Shown here: positions 33,248 through 44,875 of the stretch, one piece after another | Layout of the letters: each line of letters opens with the position of its first letter | How positions within the stretch are numbered: position 1 is the stretch's first letter | DNA from: Heterocephalus glaber | Lineage: Eukaryota > Chordata > Mammalia > Rodentia > Bathyergidae | NCBI RefSeq assembly: GCF_000247695.1 | Contig: NW_004624732.1 | Span: 41,283,039 to 41,347,038, forward strand | Direction of reading: 5' to 3' | Length of the DNA: 64,000 bases | The notes under the pieces: model-generated | Told to the model about the DNA's origin: nothing | The model's database searches: none | The model's input: the letters and a program-made list of their open reading frames with translations, nothing else | Position numbers and translations under genes: made by a program

Positions 33248-33711
33248 TGTAACAATAGTTAAGTTTGCTTATGAATAGGCAGCTAGTTAGAGAAAGGACC
33301 TGAAATGGAGTTGGACAGTCATATTGATAAAAATTAAAATAAGGAGAGGTAGTGAATTAGGACTCTGGACCAAGAATGAACTTCCTCAGGCAATATGCAG
33401 TACATCCCCTCCCTACTAAAGGGAATTGTAACACGTCCCCGAGTTTTGGGAAACTTAAAATACAAAATAACTGGTTTTTTCTTTAAAATTCCAGTTTCCT
33501 TTAAATCCTGCATGCTGAGTAACTGAGTCAGACTGCCCTAGTTCCAACTGGCGTAATATTTTTTCACTAAATCACTGAGCAACTCCCATGCCGCCATTAT
33601 CTTTAAGAAGTTCTAGATGCAGAGCTTCCCTGGCAACCTACTTGGAGACTTACCTGGATATCAGGAGTTATTTTCTTCTCCTTACTCCAATAAACGCTCT
33701 CCAAACTTTCA
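33248..33711 (+). mobile_element. Retroviral LTR cut at the poly(A) site, followed by an A-rich tail
   Basis: It starts TGTAACAATAGTTAAG right after the polypurine tract. It contains AATAAA at 33689-33694 and ends 17 bases later, where an A-rich stretch (about 33711-33737) begins. A normal LTR would continue through U5. Stopping 10-30 bases after the signal and going into A-rich sequence is how a polyadenylated transcript ends. This suggests the copy arose by L1-mediated retroposition of retroviral mRNA, as known for HERV-W processed copies. No target-site duplication could be read. Confidence 0.65.
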
Positions 33712-33799
33712 AAAATATATAAAAAATAAAAAAATAAACGAGTAGAATTTATAATAACAGAACCCTTTACATTGCACTATATCTTCTTTGTTCTTTATT

Positions 33800-34185
33800 A
33801 TTTTCTGCTTGTGATTCCTTTACTATCTTTTTAATCCAGCTAAATTATATTCATCATTTAAAACTCAGTTCAAATGTCATATTTTCTTCAAATCATTCCC
33901 CATATCCCAAGGAGAGTTTGTTGTTCCCCTCCCTAGGTTTTCAAGAACACTAGGGCCCTTCAAGTGCAATCATTTTAACTACTCATCTGAGAAATTTTTC
34001 TTTAATCCTGTAGTAGAAGTGTTCACTCTAAAAGTTCTTAGATCATTTGTCTCACTGCATTGTAAATATTTACATTTCTTGGTCTGCCACACAGTCTATG
34101 AAGATACTTAAAGGGAGAGCTAATAGCTCATTTATATTGCGCTCACTGTGACTACCTGGTATAGAGTAGGCACTTGTATGTTTAT
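33800..34185 (+). mobile_element. LINE-2, right part, sense
   Basis: AAAACTCAGTTCAAATGTCA, CTTCAAATCATTCCCC, CTCACTGCATTGTAAATATT, GTCTATGAAGATACTTAAAG and CCTGGTATAGAGTAGGCACT match the L2 3' region in order ('ctcaaatgtcacctcc', 'ctgtaagctccatgag', 'cctggcacatagtaggtgct'). Confidence 0.75.
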
Positions 34186-34779
34186 GGGGAGTGGCAGGGA
34201 AGGAGCAACCTGGCTGCTTCACCAGAATTCAAACTACATTTAACTGTTCTAACCCATGTGTTCAGTTATGTCTTATTTGTCAGGGTGTGCAATATGTGTT
34301 ATATGACAGGACTCATAAACAAAAATGCTTAAATCTAATTTATTCACAAAGGTTTGAAAATGGATATAGAAAAGCATTCAAGATATGCTAACTGTGTAAT
34401 AAAATTGCAGATCCCCTCATATAAAAAACATATCAATAATATATATGTATTTGTATAGAACACTTCTAGAAAGAATGAGAAACTGTTAATGGTTATTTTC
34501 TTCAAGACAAGAATGGAGGATTGTGGAATGAGATTTTACTATTTATATCATCCATATATGAAAATAAAAGTATACCAAGATTACGACAAATTATGTAGAA
34601 AACACCAAGAACGTTGAGTTATGCATTTTAAATTTATCTAGAAAGATATTTTCCTATTACCTGTTATCTTTCGAAGTAGAACATATGTGTAAATATCTCA
34701 TAATGCTTCAATTTATCTTAGTTTTAAAATTACTATCAAATAAATATCCTTTTGTTCTTCAAAAATTAGTGTTCTATAG
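34186..34779. other. Unassigned AT-rich DNA
   Basis: No gene or repeat recognised. Confidence 0.5.
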
Positions 34780-34970
34780 CAGTGCTTACAAACTGCGGTG
34801 CACAGATAACCAGCACCTGCCTCACTTGTGTGCTCGTTTAGAAATGCAAAGTCTTTAGTCCCCTCAAAATTACTGAATCAGAATAGTTTGAGGACGTGAC
34901 CCAGAAGTCGGTGTTGTAGTATCAAGTGCTGCTGCTGATGTAAATGCATACTCAAGTCTGATTAGCACTG
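34780..34970 (+). mobile_element. MER5A-type hAT-Charlie MITE
   Basis: It starts CAGTGCTTACAAACTGCGGT and ends TCAAGTCTGATTAGCACTG. The reversed end (CAGTGCTAATCAGACTTGAG) pairs with the start. Internal MER5A landmarks are TTTAGAAATGCAAAGTC, TACTGAATCAGAATAG and GACGTGACCCAGAAGTC. Flanking octamers TTCTATAG and TTCCTGAG match at 5 of 8 bases, a decayed 8-bp hAT duplication. Non-autonomous; no coding capacity. Confidence 0.9.
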
Positions 34971-35147
34971 TTCCTGAGAACCTTATTCTTGAGACCTCTG
35001 CAACCTCACAGCGCCATCTATTGGTAATGAATGCCCCAGAAAGGAGACATAGTCTCAAAGGAGAACAGGGCCAGACCTTCAAACTCCCTATGAAGAAATG
35101 GAAATAGAATCTATCATTCTGCCATAAAAAGGTTACAGTTTATCAAA
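34971..35147. other. Unassigned DNA
   Basis: Unremarkable sequence; includes CACAGCGCCATCTATTGG, which resembles part of a CTCF-type motif but was not counted as one. Confidence 0.3.
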
Positions 35148-35226
35148 GATCTATCTATCTATCTATCTGTCTATATATCTATCTATATCTATCTATAGAT
35201 AGATATAGATAGATATAGATATATTT
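35148..35226. repeat. TATC/GATA microsatellite that reverses strand to form a palindrome
   Basis: The left half is CTAT/TATC repeats and the right half is GATA/TAGA repeats, meeting near CTATCTATAGATAGATA at about 35192-35208. The array is therefore self-complementary and could extrude as a hairpin or cruciform. Confidence 0.85.
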
Positions 35227-35399
35227 ATACGCAATTATGTTTAACAGTACAGACAAGAAACTAGTGCAGCATAGAATGTGTTGATACTAGATCAATGGAA
35301 GTCAGTAAATTCTCAGAAGTAGTGATAACATGTAAATCAAGTATTTTCATATAATTTAGCCACCATTATGCACATAAGTAAACAATAAAACAACTTATA

Positions 35400-35490
35400 A
35401 TATCTAGCCAATATTTACTGAGCACTTATTATGCTCCAAGTGCTATTTCTGAGGCTCTATCTCTGGGTCCGAAGATACAATCAGTTCAGG
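35400..35490 (-). mobile_element. LINE-2 3' end, antisense
   Basis: CAATATTTACTGAGCACTTA, TTATGCTCCAAGTGCTATTT and GAAGATACAATCAG are the reversed L2 terminal block, well conserved. Confidence 0.75.
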
Positions 35491-36799
35491 TCAAGGACAG
35501 TGTAGTATGCATGTAGCAATCATTCAGTAAAATTCTGCTTTCGATACATGAATAAACATACAAATATCATATAGTTAAATTATGCATAAAGGAGAATTTT
35601 TAAAATATTCATTCTGTCTAAGGTTTCTGCAATAGAAAGAATCAAACTTGTCATTATCCATATTATTTGTATATTTTGAAAAACTGCATGCATATTGTGT
35701 AAAATTTTAAATAAGTGCTAAAATATATTATTAAAATTCCTTACCCAGCTTTACAGTAACCAATGTTTATGAGGCTCCTGCTGAGGTGTAGAATACTTTA
35801 TTTATAGACTATTCATATATTTACACAGTCTGTCACTGTCTTTAAAAAGGCATTCAAAGTGCCAAATCATAGGCACTTTCAGAAGTGCTTTATATATGAG
35901 GACACCAACATGTATTACAAGCTAAACAAAACAGTTTCAAATTTCTTCTTTCTGCAGTCTGTTTAGTGTAGACATTCTGTTTTCTGTTGGTTTGCGGTCA
36001 CTGCACACATTATGGAATTTTATGACCTAATCCATGTCTTTATCTAAACTAATGTTTATCATAATAATCATTACTGGTGATAACCAACAGACCTGCATAA
36101 TCTCAGTGTTTCCATGTTATTCATTAATATTAATTCTTGTGGCTCACTAGGGACTACCATATATAGCCTTATGTGCTCACTATCAGAATTAAAATAGGTG
36201 AAAATGAAGACAATTAGCTGTGCTTCCTTGTAAGAATGTGCAGGCAGTAAAGTACTAACATTGAAATACTTGCCAGAAGCTACCCAAGATGAAGCACAGA
36301 ATGAAGTCATAGTAATGCCAGCTTGGCAAGTATCTTTTGGGAAATCACTCACTTTCCAGGCAAAATTTAGAAACAGATCATCCACTGTTAGTGAAATTCA
36401 ATCACTGTCAATGCTCTGATTGTTGGGATTTAAAAAAATAGGGAATCCCTCCAAAGGTGGTAATTTATCTGCAAGATACAACTGAATAAATCTTCATAAA
36501 GACCTGCTTACTTCTTCACAAATTTCAGGCATTATTGAAAAGATTTGATGGAGGGTAATTGTGAATAGCTCTGTGCAATTCTACTATAAACTCTATTATT
36601 AGATGGAAATACACCCATATCTATTTACTGAGTGAATATGAAATTCACAGAAACCTTTTGGAGACTACTAGTTAAGAACACAAGATATAGAAAGACAAAT
36701 GTGGGGTCTATGTTTTCAGTTCTGCACTTATTTGGCTGGAAATACAGGAGGCTCATTTCTACCAAGAGTGTTATAAACACCACATGGGTACACCTAAAT
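35491..36799. other. Unassigned AT-rich DNA
   Basis: No gene or repeat recognised. Confidence 0.5.
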
Positions 36800-36940
36800 G
36801 CTCAGTAGTATCTACGTTTTATTGATTAAAAAAAACCCTAAGGCTGAGAAAGGTTCAATAATTTGCCCCAGGTTCCACAGCAAGTAATCTAGAAACTGTA
36901 GGGTATAAACCTATTCAGTTGACTCTTGAATGTATGGTGA
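36800..36940 (-). mobile_element. MIR SINE, antisense
   Basis: CTAAGGCTGAGAAAGGTTCA, then AATTTGCCCCAGGTTCCACA and GCAAGTAATC, matching the reversed MIR core ('gaggctcagagaggttaa...cttgcccaaggtcacacagc'). Confidence 0.75.
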
Positions 36941-37178
36941 CTATCTTCTCTCCCTACCACAATGGTGCTGAAAGTCAAAGTCCAAAAAGAGGTACACAAA
37001 CTTTGAAAAAATTAAAATAAGTAAGAAACATTCAACAAGGGAAAACAACAACAAAAAGAACAATGCTAACACTACCGTTTTGGGGGAAAGATGGTGCAGA
37101 AAACTATTTGGAATGCGTCTTTTTTCCCCATATTTTATAATCAAGGCTAGTTATATTTCATTTCTTGTTATTATCATT
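36941..37178. other. Unassigned DNA
   Basis: No gene or repeat recognised. Confidence 0.5.
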
Positions 37179-37195
37179 TAATTATTAATATTCTT

Positions 37196-37280
37196 TTTTT
37201 TTTTTGGCACCGGGAGATAAAACTCAGGTCCTTACGCTTGTGAGGCAGGCGACAGAAACACTGAGCTAAATCCCCGGGCC
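37196..37280 (-). mobile_element. ID-type SINE, antisense, with 17-bp target-site duplication
   Basis: A T-run is followed by GGCACCGGGAGATAAAACTC (reversed B box) and CTGAGCTAAATCCCCGGGCC (reversed A box and start). The flanks 37179-37195 and 37281-37297 are identical over 17 bases (TAATTATTAATATTCTT). It inserted directly beside the L1 that follows. Confidence 0.93.
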
Positions 37281-37307
37281 TAATTATTAATATTCTTAAA
37301 AATGACA

Positions 37308-37619
37308 TTATATTGTATACCTAAAATGTACCATTGATTAGAATGAATAATCGATAATGCAAAATAGGAAGAAAAGGTCCAAAGGGGTAGGGGTAGTGGG
37401 AGGGGCAGGGGAAAGGAAAGAAGGGAAAGGAAAAATGATGAGAAATGGAAAAAATGGAAATAAAGTCTTTGTAAATAGGGAAGGGTGGAGGGCGTGAAGG
37501 GAGGGCTAGGAATGGGGAAAAAATAAGAACCAAGATGCATTATGTAAAGGTACAATTCCCAGTGAGAAATGTAATTGTGTTGTATACCTACAATGTACCA
37601 ATAAAAGAATTTAATAAAA
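37308..37619 (+). mobile_element. L1 3' UTR end, sense, with 10-bp target-site duplication
   Basis: It contains AGGTCCAAAGGGGTAGGGG, the G-rich tract, AAGTCTTTGTAAATAGGG, GGGGAAAAAATAAGAACCAA and the terminal block TGTATACCTACAATGTACCA then ATAAAAGAATTTAATAAA and poly(A). AAAAATGACA flanks it at 37298-37307 and at about 37620-37629. Its first ~27 bases (GTATACCTAAAATGTACCA at 37316-37334) repeat the L1 terminal motif at the wrong end, see findings. Minus-strand frames here are composition artefacts. Confidence 0.9.
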
Positions 37620-37629
37620 AAAAATGACA

Positions 37630-40600
37630 AAGCACATGCTCATTAAAATATCCCAATCTTGAATCTTGAAGTTTATGAAATAAAATAATAAGTCCTCTTC
37701 TGACCCATCATTGTTTGAATGAACACTCTTAAAACTTTTCTATTCAGAGATTGGTAAAAATGTATCATTTAAAGGAAACACTCTTCTGTGTCCATAATTT
37801 TTTTTTCTAAAATATAATTTTCTTTCTCTATTTTCTTCTGTTCCTCTTCCCAGAAGATTGGATGTAAACAGTGTGCTTATTTCTCAGCTACTTTATTCTC
37901 CAGTGATATTGCTCAACAAAATAGCAAAGCTAAGTACAGTTTAAATAGGAGAATACTCATGGTAACAGAGGAATATTTGAAGAGAGTTTAAAACTCATTG
38001 ATTTTGTTAATTTCTGTACAGTAGAGAGGCTTTATTCTGAACTCAGCAAAATATTTGACCTGCTTTAAAAAATGAAAAAAAGAACAAAAAGTGTGTACAG
38101 ATAGAAAAGTAATTAAGTAATTAATTGTTTGGGTAACAGTCCACATCTGCAGAGATAATGCAAGGAAGAAAATACAACATTTTAGTATCACATGCATTTT
38201 AGTATCACTATAGAAAAAAACTAGGAAAACCTCATGTGGTAAAATGAAACGATTTTTTTAAAGGTGTATGTGAATGATTGCAGAAAGGCATAACATTTCC
38301 CAGTCCTCTTGGCAGTTCAACACAGCAACACTTCTAAATTCTCAGGATATGAGTACACGTGATATGCACAACCTGTACATCAATTCATAAAAAGAAGATC
38401 CACGGCCTGCACTTCCTTTCTCATTCATCTGTGGGCTAAAATGTAGATGAGCCTAACCAACTCAAATGTCCACAGAAATAATGAGCCACAAGAGGCATGG
38501 GACCTGGGGTATATTGTAGAATAAACCTAACTATCTCCTGCAGACAGCCTTCCCATCTTGGACTGTTTGTAAGAAATAAATAAACTTTTGTTACAGCCAT
38601 TGAATGTTGGGACTATTTCATGATTACAAGTTTGCCAGTACCACAGGATATGTAAATAGGTATGCACAAATGAGTTCCATATCCAAACCCTCAGATGAGC
38701 TACAGTGAATGAGAACCTAGATGGTGCTTACTCAACATTACCACATATGTAGCAAAACAATTGCTTTGAACTAGAATACACCACTAAAGGATGTTTTCGG
38801 TTCATGGCCTGCAACCTAAATAAACCAGTAATCTGGAAACTTTGCAATTGGTAAAGGTAACTCTAGTTTTCAAACTGATTTATAACTTGTTGTTTATCAA
38901 AAATTTTTCTCTTTCCTGAGTCGACTGCTCTTTGGAACTGAAATGATTGTTTTTATAATCAGCCTTCTGTTAAGTCAGTCCTTAGCAATAGATAAGAAAT
39001 TGTAGGTCACCAAGAAGAAACCTGAGGGTAGTAATTTATTTCTCCAGAAATCTGTTTGGTGAGTGTGCTTTAGGAAAGGTAACTTGATATCATCTCAACA
39101 TTGTACATCAGGCCATATCAGGAAAAAAAAATGAAGTAGATAACTAATTTCCCCTCAGCAAACTAAAATAGCTTAGCTACACCAGACCTAAATACAGTAA
39201 TTTGTAACTAAAGTATTACAATACTAGAAAAATTAACTCCAAGTGTCTTCTTTCATATAAGAGGAGATTCTGTCCATCACCTGAACAATAACCTTCACAA
39301 TGAAATTGTGTGGTAAAGCTAGGAAAGTCCTACACAAGTGCATTTATTTGCATTATAAGTCAATTTTGAAGTATTAAACTCAAGAAAATTTGTCCTATTA
39401 TTTCATGGCTACAATGGACAAAATTAAACCATGGATACAATTATAGTATAAATAAGAAATAACCCAACTAAGGTCAAACTTGATATTAGACTAAATTTAT
39501 ATATTAATGGATTCTGGCAATCTCTATGCAATATCTTTAATACTTAAGTAAGTCAAAAATAGATAATCATCAGCATATCATCACAGTATCAAAATACTCC
39601 TCAATTTTTATATTTTAACACAGTTTTACAAATCCATTTATGAACTAAGGAATAAATATCAAGAACTCATACGTAGAGGTACCTCATTGGTTCCAAGCCT
39701 ACAGATTTGAATACTTTTTGTCAATATTCTTGCCAATATTTTTAGCTCTAAATTTCTAATGTTATCTAATACCGATCTTAGAAATTTGAGGAAAAGTAAT
39801 TATTAATAATTTTAATTTAAAATTTTGAATCATTTTGATAAGTCATTTTGATACATATTAATTTGTTACTAATATGTGAAGTTTGATTATTTTTAAGTGA
39901 CAAAAATTCTTTATCATTATTATGTCCCTTTCATTTCTCAAATTTAAAAGTTTTTACTTGATTCATAAATGTTGAATTCTTTTCTAGAAAATTGTTGTTA
40001 AATGACTACTCCAATAGATAATAACTGTTCTATAAGCTCACATCCTATGATGAATTTTTATCAGCAGAGCATCTAACAATATTCTGTTGATTAGCTTGGT
40101 GATGAATAAGAATGCTGACCACATACTCATATTAGAACTGAGAAAGCATCCAAGCCAAAGGCAAATGATGCTGATAAATTAGGTGTTACTTCATGTTAGG
40201 TTATAATGTGTTTATTCTTATTATCAGATCCTTCAAAAAATGACACCACTTTGTCCAATTAATTGCCTCACTATTTTTCAAAAAGTACTTTCTTCATGAT
40301 CAGAAGTCAGTATTAATTTGGCTAATAGATATCTATTGTTATTTCAAGAAATACATTACACCTTGGTGTCATAAAATAAGTTTACTACAAGTAAGAATAG
40401 TATCATTGACAGCACAATGCATCGAACATGGTATATATTCATAGTAAATGGTAACTTTTAATAATCACAAGAAACACAAAGTAACTGGAAATTGGAGCCT
40501 AATTATTCTAGGAATTTATAACAAATTAATTACTTTGAAAAATATTTCCTATGTAATATTACACATATGATTAATTATTTCACTGCTGCTGAATGGAAGA

Positions 40601-40634
40601 CATTATAAATGCCCAGAAAGCCCAAGGCAAGGAC
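37630..40634. other. Unassigned AT-rich DNA
   Basis: About 3 kb with no gene signal. 38380-38640 may hold an old LTR piece: TTCCCATCTTGGACTGTTTG, then AATAAATAAACTTTTGTTAC resembles the poly(A) region of an ERVL-type LTR, but I could not place its ends. Confidence 0.4.
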
Positions 40635-40785
40635 AAAATAGGTTAGTCCAAATCTTTATTTTATATTTAAGAAAGTGGAAACACAGACAATTTAAATGAA
40701 TTCCCTATGGTCAAAATACTGAACCGTAAATATAACTTTATATCCATGCTAAGTTTTCCCTACTATATCACCTGGCTTCTTAACT
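40635..40785 (-). mobile_element. MIR SINE, antisense
   Basis: TTTATATTTAAGAAAGTGGA, ACACAGACAATTTAAATGAA and TTCCCTATGGTCAAAATAC follow the reversed MIR order; decayed but continuous. Confidence 0.55.
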
Positions 40786-42579
40786 ACTTTGGGCCTTAGA
40801 ATTACTCTTGTAACATCTGAGATGCAAAAAAAAGACAAAGGATGATTAAAAAAAATATCAGAAGATGCGGTATCTAAAATCATTCATGACGAACCAAATT
40901 AGATACCTAACTATTCCATCCACTTTAAGATATTTAATGTATCCAACATTATAGTGCACTTATGTCAGAAGAATATTAACTTCATTCTTCTTTCCCCAAG
41001 GCAAAGTGAATAGGAAATAAACAAAAGTGCACTGGGAAGAGGGTGTGATACTTTTAAAAAGCAATCTTATCTCTGCATTAGTACTTAAATAGCTAAGCCA
41101 CTGGATTGCTTTTTCAATTTACTAGGCTTGTGAGTTTTCTACAACATTCATGCAGAGGGTACATCCTGTGGACATTGCATTTTATTCAAATTTTCCAAAG
41201 GGAATTTATGCAATAATTCAACTTGTCTTTTCTCTGGCTCACTTAGATAGCTTGGATCAGCGGATTACAGGGAATTTAGGCCTATATCTAGATGAATGTC
41301 TTTATGTTTTAGCACATTAATGATAGGTAATAAATGAGGACAACTTCTGCAACTGAAACAATTGACATGATTTTGATAAATTGTGAACATTAAAGAAACT
41401 ATATAGTCTTTAAAAAATAAAGTACCTTTTGGTTAGGAGTTTTTATAGAAAAGTCATGAAATAGTTGGAAGTCAGAAGATTAAGTAATAATAAAGCATAA
41501 TCAAGTGGACTTACTATATTTAAATTAAGAATCTAGGAATAGTACCAAGAGATACAACCCATACTTTCCCCATAACTATTAACTCTGGAATGACAGAGAA
41601 TTCTTTATAGTGTTTTGGGAATGTAGAGATTTCTATTCCTTGTCTTCTCAGTTATTGATAATTTTGCTACAGCGAAGTATACCAGATAAAGGCAAGCATT
41701 TGCAATTCAAGTTGAATAGTCAAACTATGAATTAACTGATCTAGGTTGCAGGTTACAAGCAGGGTAGAAATTGGTTTAGGACTATGAAGTTTTCTAAATG
41801 AAAAAAATTGTTTTTAAACATTCAATATGCCACAGCAGACAATAAATGCTAAATATAGTTCATATTGAATGTTATTATAGAATTTATTGTAAAATAGATT
41901 TATATTGGTACATGCCATCATATTTGTGAAACAAAATTCTATATAATATAAATAGCATTGAAACTACATATACCAGAACCTGAGCCAACTTCCATAAATC
42001 CAAAACATTTTCTCAAATAGATTAGCATTTATAGAGAAAGGCCTGAGTCTATTTTATCTTCATGAGTTGGTTTATCTGTGTTCAAAATTAATTTAAAAGT
42101 TCATATAGCAAACTAGGACAGCTTATGCCTCAGGAAAGGAAAGCAGCAAAGATGTGAATCTTTACAACCTAAACATCTTGCCTCTGTGAACATCCTGACT
42201 TATCACCCTTCTGTATTACCAATTTCCTTTTCATAATGACCTGGCCATTTTTACTCCACAGAAAATACACACTAAATTCTTTCAAAAAATTAAATGGCTT
42301 TATTATTACATAACCGGTCTATGATTGAAATCACAGATTGTCAGTTTTCTTCACTTTTCACAAATCTTCCTCTGTCCTTCTAATCTGTAAAGTAAAAATG
42401 ATTATATTTTAAATTACAATAACTCCTTTCTTATATACTTTCCATACACTTACCTTATATAGAATTGTAGGCAAAAATATAGGAGAATTCTTGACAATCT
42501 ACATTTATATATTTTATTTTGAAATAGCTTTTTATTATTTATTTACTATTTCCAGAACGCCAATAGAATATAATTATCT
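40786..42579. other. Unassigned AT-rich DNA
   Basis: No gene or repeat recognised. Confidence 0.5.
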
Positions 42580-42880
42580 TCAATGGTTCACTGGTAAATG
42601 CACTTAACAAACATTTACTAGTACCTGGCTACTTTGCAAACGAGGTGATATGGAACAGAGATGGGGATATAAGTTTAAAAATGCTTTCAACCTTCAGGAC
42701 ATTAATATTTAATCAAGAATTTATGTTACACAAACAGAAGTACTTTTAGCATTTGGTCAAAAGTGGCACAATGCATAAAAGAGAAAAAAACAATATAAAA
42801 TGGAGGTTGATTCAATCTAAACTGGCTGGGATGATTCTGGAAAGGATTTGTGAACACTGTATTCCATGAATCATGTCAGA
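42580..42880 (-). mobile_element. LINE-2 3' region, antisense
   Basis: AACAAACATTTACTAGTACC, GAACAGAGATGGGGATATAA, CCTTCAGGACATTAATATTT and later GGCTGGGATGATTCTGGAAA and GGATTTGTGAACACTG follow the antisense L2 layout (terminal block, 'ctcatggagctta', then 'agggaaggcctctctgagg'). Confidence 0.6.
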
Positions 42881-43689
42881 GGCTAAGTGGCACCTCTCTC
42901 TTGAGAAACCTAGTGCAATATTTGAGTTATTTAGAGAAAGGATTTTGGAACTGACCCAAATACGGATTTCTTTTCCATCTCCAACAGCTGCCTTTTTTTT
43001 TCTCAGCTAAAACACTAGACTAAGCTTTTCATATTCCCTCAGTATGGGTTTAATTAACTCATGTTAATCTCCACTACTAACTCTCTGCTACAGGTTCATA
43101 AATTTGTTTTGCAGATTACCCAGTGACCCTGATGCCTGTTTTTGCAGACCTGATACTATCTAATAATCCGTATACAACTGCATATTTTGGGCAAGACAAT
43201 TCAGATCTTAAAATATAGATTAGCTCATTATGAAAACTTGCAAGGAGATTATAGGCAAAATAAATTGTACCACCACTGGTACCAAGTCAATAAAATAAAA
43301 ACTGTTTAAGAGAAATTTTGCTAAGTTTAACATCTAGATATATGAAAATGATAAGAAAGTTGATTTTCAATAAAGAAAGTTGGTTTTCAATATTCTAGTT
43401 TCTTAAATCTGGAGAAAGGAAATTGAAATATATTATGCTGATAACTAAGAATCATTGGTGCTTTTGAGTCAGGAAACTATCAGTAGGAGTATGAAATAGA
43501 TTTTTACCTGGCATCATATTACAATATTAGAAAAATCATATAAACAATTACATCAAATAGGGAAGCTATGATATTATGAGATAATATAGGTAATGGTACT
43601 AGAAATGGAAATTAGGAAGGGATGAAAAGAACTGAGGAAGGAACAGGAAAAACAGAAACATTGAGCAAACAGAAATGTGCATATTATGT
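42881..43689. other. Unassigned AT-rich DNA
   Basis: No gene or repeat. A 20-base tandem duplication (AAGAAAGTTGATTTTCAAT and a near-identical copy) lies at about 43355-43393. Confidence 0.45.
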
Positions 43690-44200
43690 GGATAGAATTT
43701 AAGAAGGGATTGAGTCAGTCTGGCCATTAGATGATTGTTAGAACCTTAAGAATGCCAATGGCATTGATAACATAGAAGTGGCAGATCTAGAGGTTTTGAT
43801 GGTTAGTTCTGTTCTGACCAATTGGAATTCAGCTAAAGCAGTAGATGCACTGAGATGTTCCAGCATTCCAATGGTAATACTGATCGAGATCTAGAGGAAG
43901 AAATAAGCACTTGGGCTTTTGAAATGAGAATCATGAATACATTGCTAGCAAAAAGACTGTAGAGAGAAAACAAGAACCAGAAATAATTCTAGAGAACACT
44001 TAACTTTAAGAAAACAGGATGGAGATAATACATCTGTGGTGGGAACAGAGATATATGAATCTGGAACACAAGAGGACTGTGATTGGGTACAACAGACGTG
44101 CCAATGTGGAGAGGACAGAACGTAAGACTTGACATGGGAAACTGTGAGAGATTCTAGGAATAAAAAGTACAAGAAGCTACAAAAGGCTGAGTAGTTTATA
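43690..44200 (-). mobile_element. Possible internal LINE-2 fragment, antisense
   Basis: Purine-rich sequence with GAGATCTAGAGGAAGAAATA and TTTTGAAATGAGAATCATGA resembles the antisense L2 interior ('gagagatctgggctggagatataaatttgggagtcat'). Weak, from pattern only. Confidence 0.35.
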
Positions 44201-44519
44201 CAGAATAAAATAAAAAATACTTAGATTTGAAGACTCAGCCCTAGTAAGTGAGCCATGAATAAAATGAAGTAGAAAATCTATGCTGTAATTTGAAGAATTC
44301 AGAAACCAAAAGAGAAATTACATATTTAGACATGGACAACTGAGTGAAGATATGGTTTGAGATATGAGGGAATTTAGTGTGTCAACAGCTTTTAGTAGAT
44401 AAAAACCTGAAAATGTTTAACACATAAAGTTTTAATAAGAAATGCACGACCTAAGACAATAATGCGGAAGCCTTGGAGCAAGATGATGCTTAAAGAATTA
44501 AGTGTAAAAAAAAGAAAGA

Positions 44520-44520
<1 letters not shown>
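44201..44520. other. Unassigned DNA
   Basis: No gene or repeat recognised. Confidence 0.45.

Positions 44521-44546
<26 letters not shown>
44521..44546 (+). repeat. CT dinucleotide microsatellite
   Basis: Thirteen pure CT units. Confidence 0.97.
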
Positions 44547-44550
<4 letters not shown>

Positions 44551-44627
44551 CAGAAGGAAAAAGAAACAAATGAATCAAGATGCAGAGCAAAAGTTGATTG
44601 GAGAAGAGTTAAGTTTATAATAGCTTT

Positions 44628-44875
44628 GAGGTCCAAAGGGGAAGGGGAAGGGGAAATGGGAGGAGTAGGGGAAAGGAAAAAATATGAGAAAAGGAAAAAA
44701 TCAAAACAAAGTCTTTGTAAGTAAGGAGGGGTAGAGGGGTTGAAGAGAGGGCAGGGGAGTGGGGAAAAAAGTAAGAACCATGATATATCATGTAAAGGTA
44801 CAAATTCCCAATGATGAATGTCTTCATACTGTACACCTAAAATATACCAATAAACTTAATGAATAAAAAAAAGAA
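44628..44875 (+). mobile_element. L1 3' UTR end, sense, 5'-truncated
   Basis: It starts at GAGGTCCAAAGGGGAAGGGG and follows the same course as 37308-37619: AAGTCTTTGTAAGTAAGG, GGGGAAAAAAGTAAGAACCA, ATGTAAAGGTACAAATTC, CTGTACACCTAAAATATACC, AATAAACTTAATGAATAAAA and poly(A). No clear target-site duplication. Confidence 0.88.

Noticed and set aside
37280..37630. A 116-codon phenylalanine/serine/proline-rich frame on the minus strand
   Set aside because: It is the antisense of the L1 3' UTR; similar frames recur at 3053, 3583 and 44615 for the same reason.
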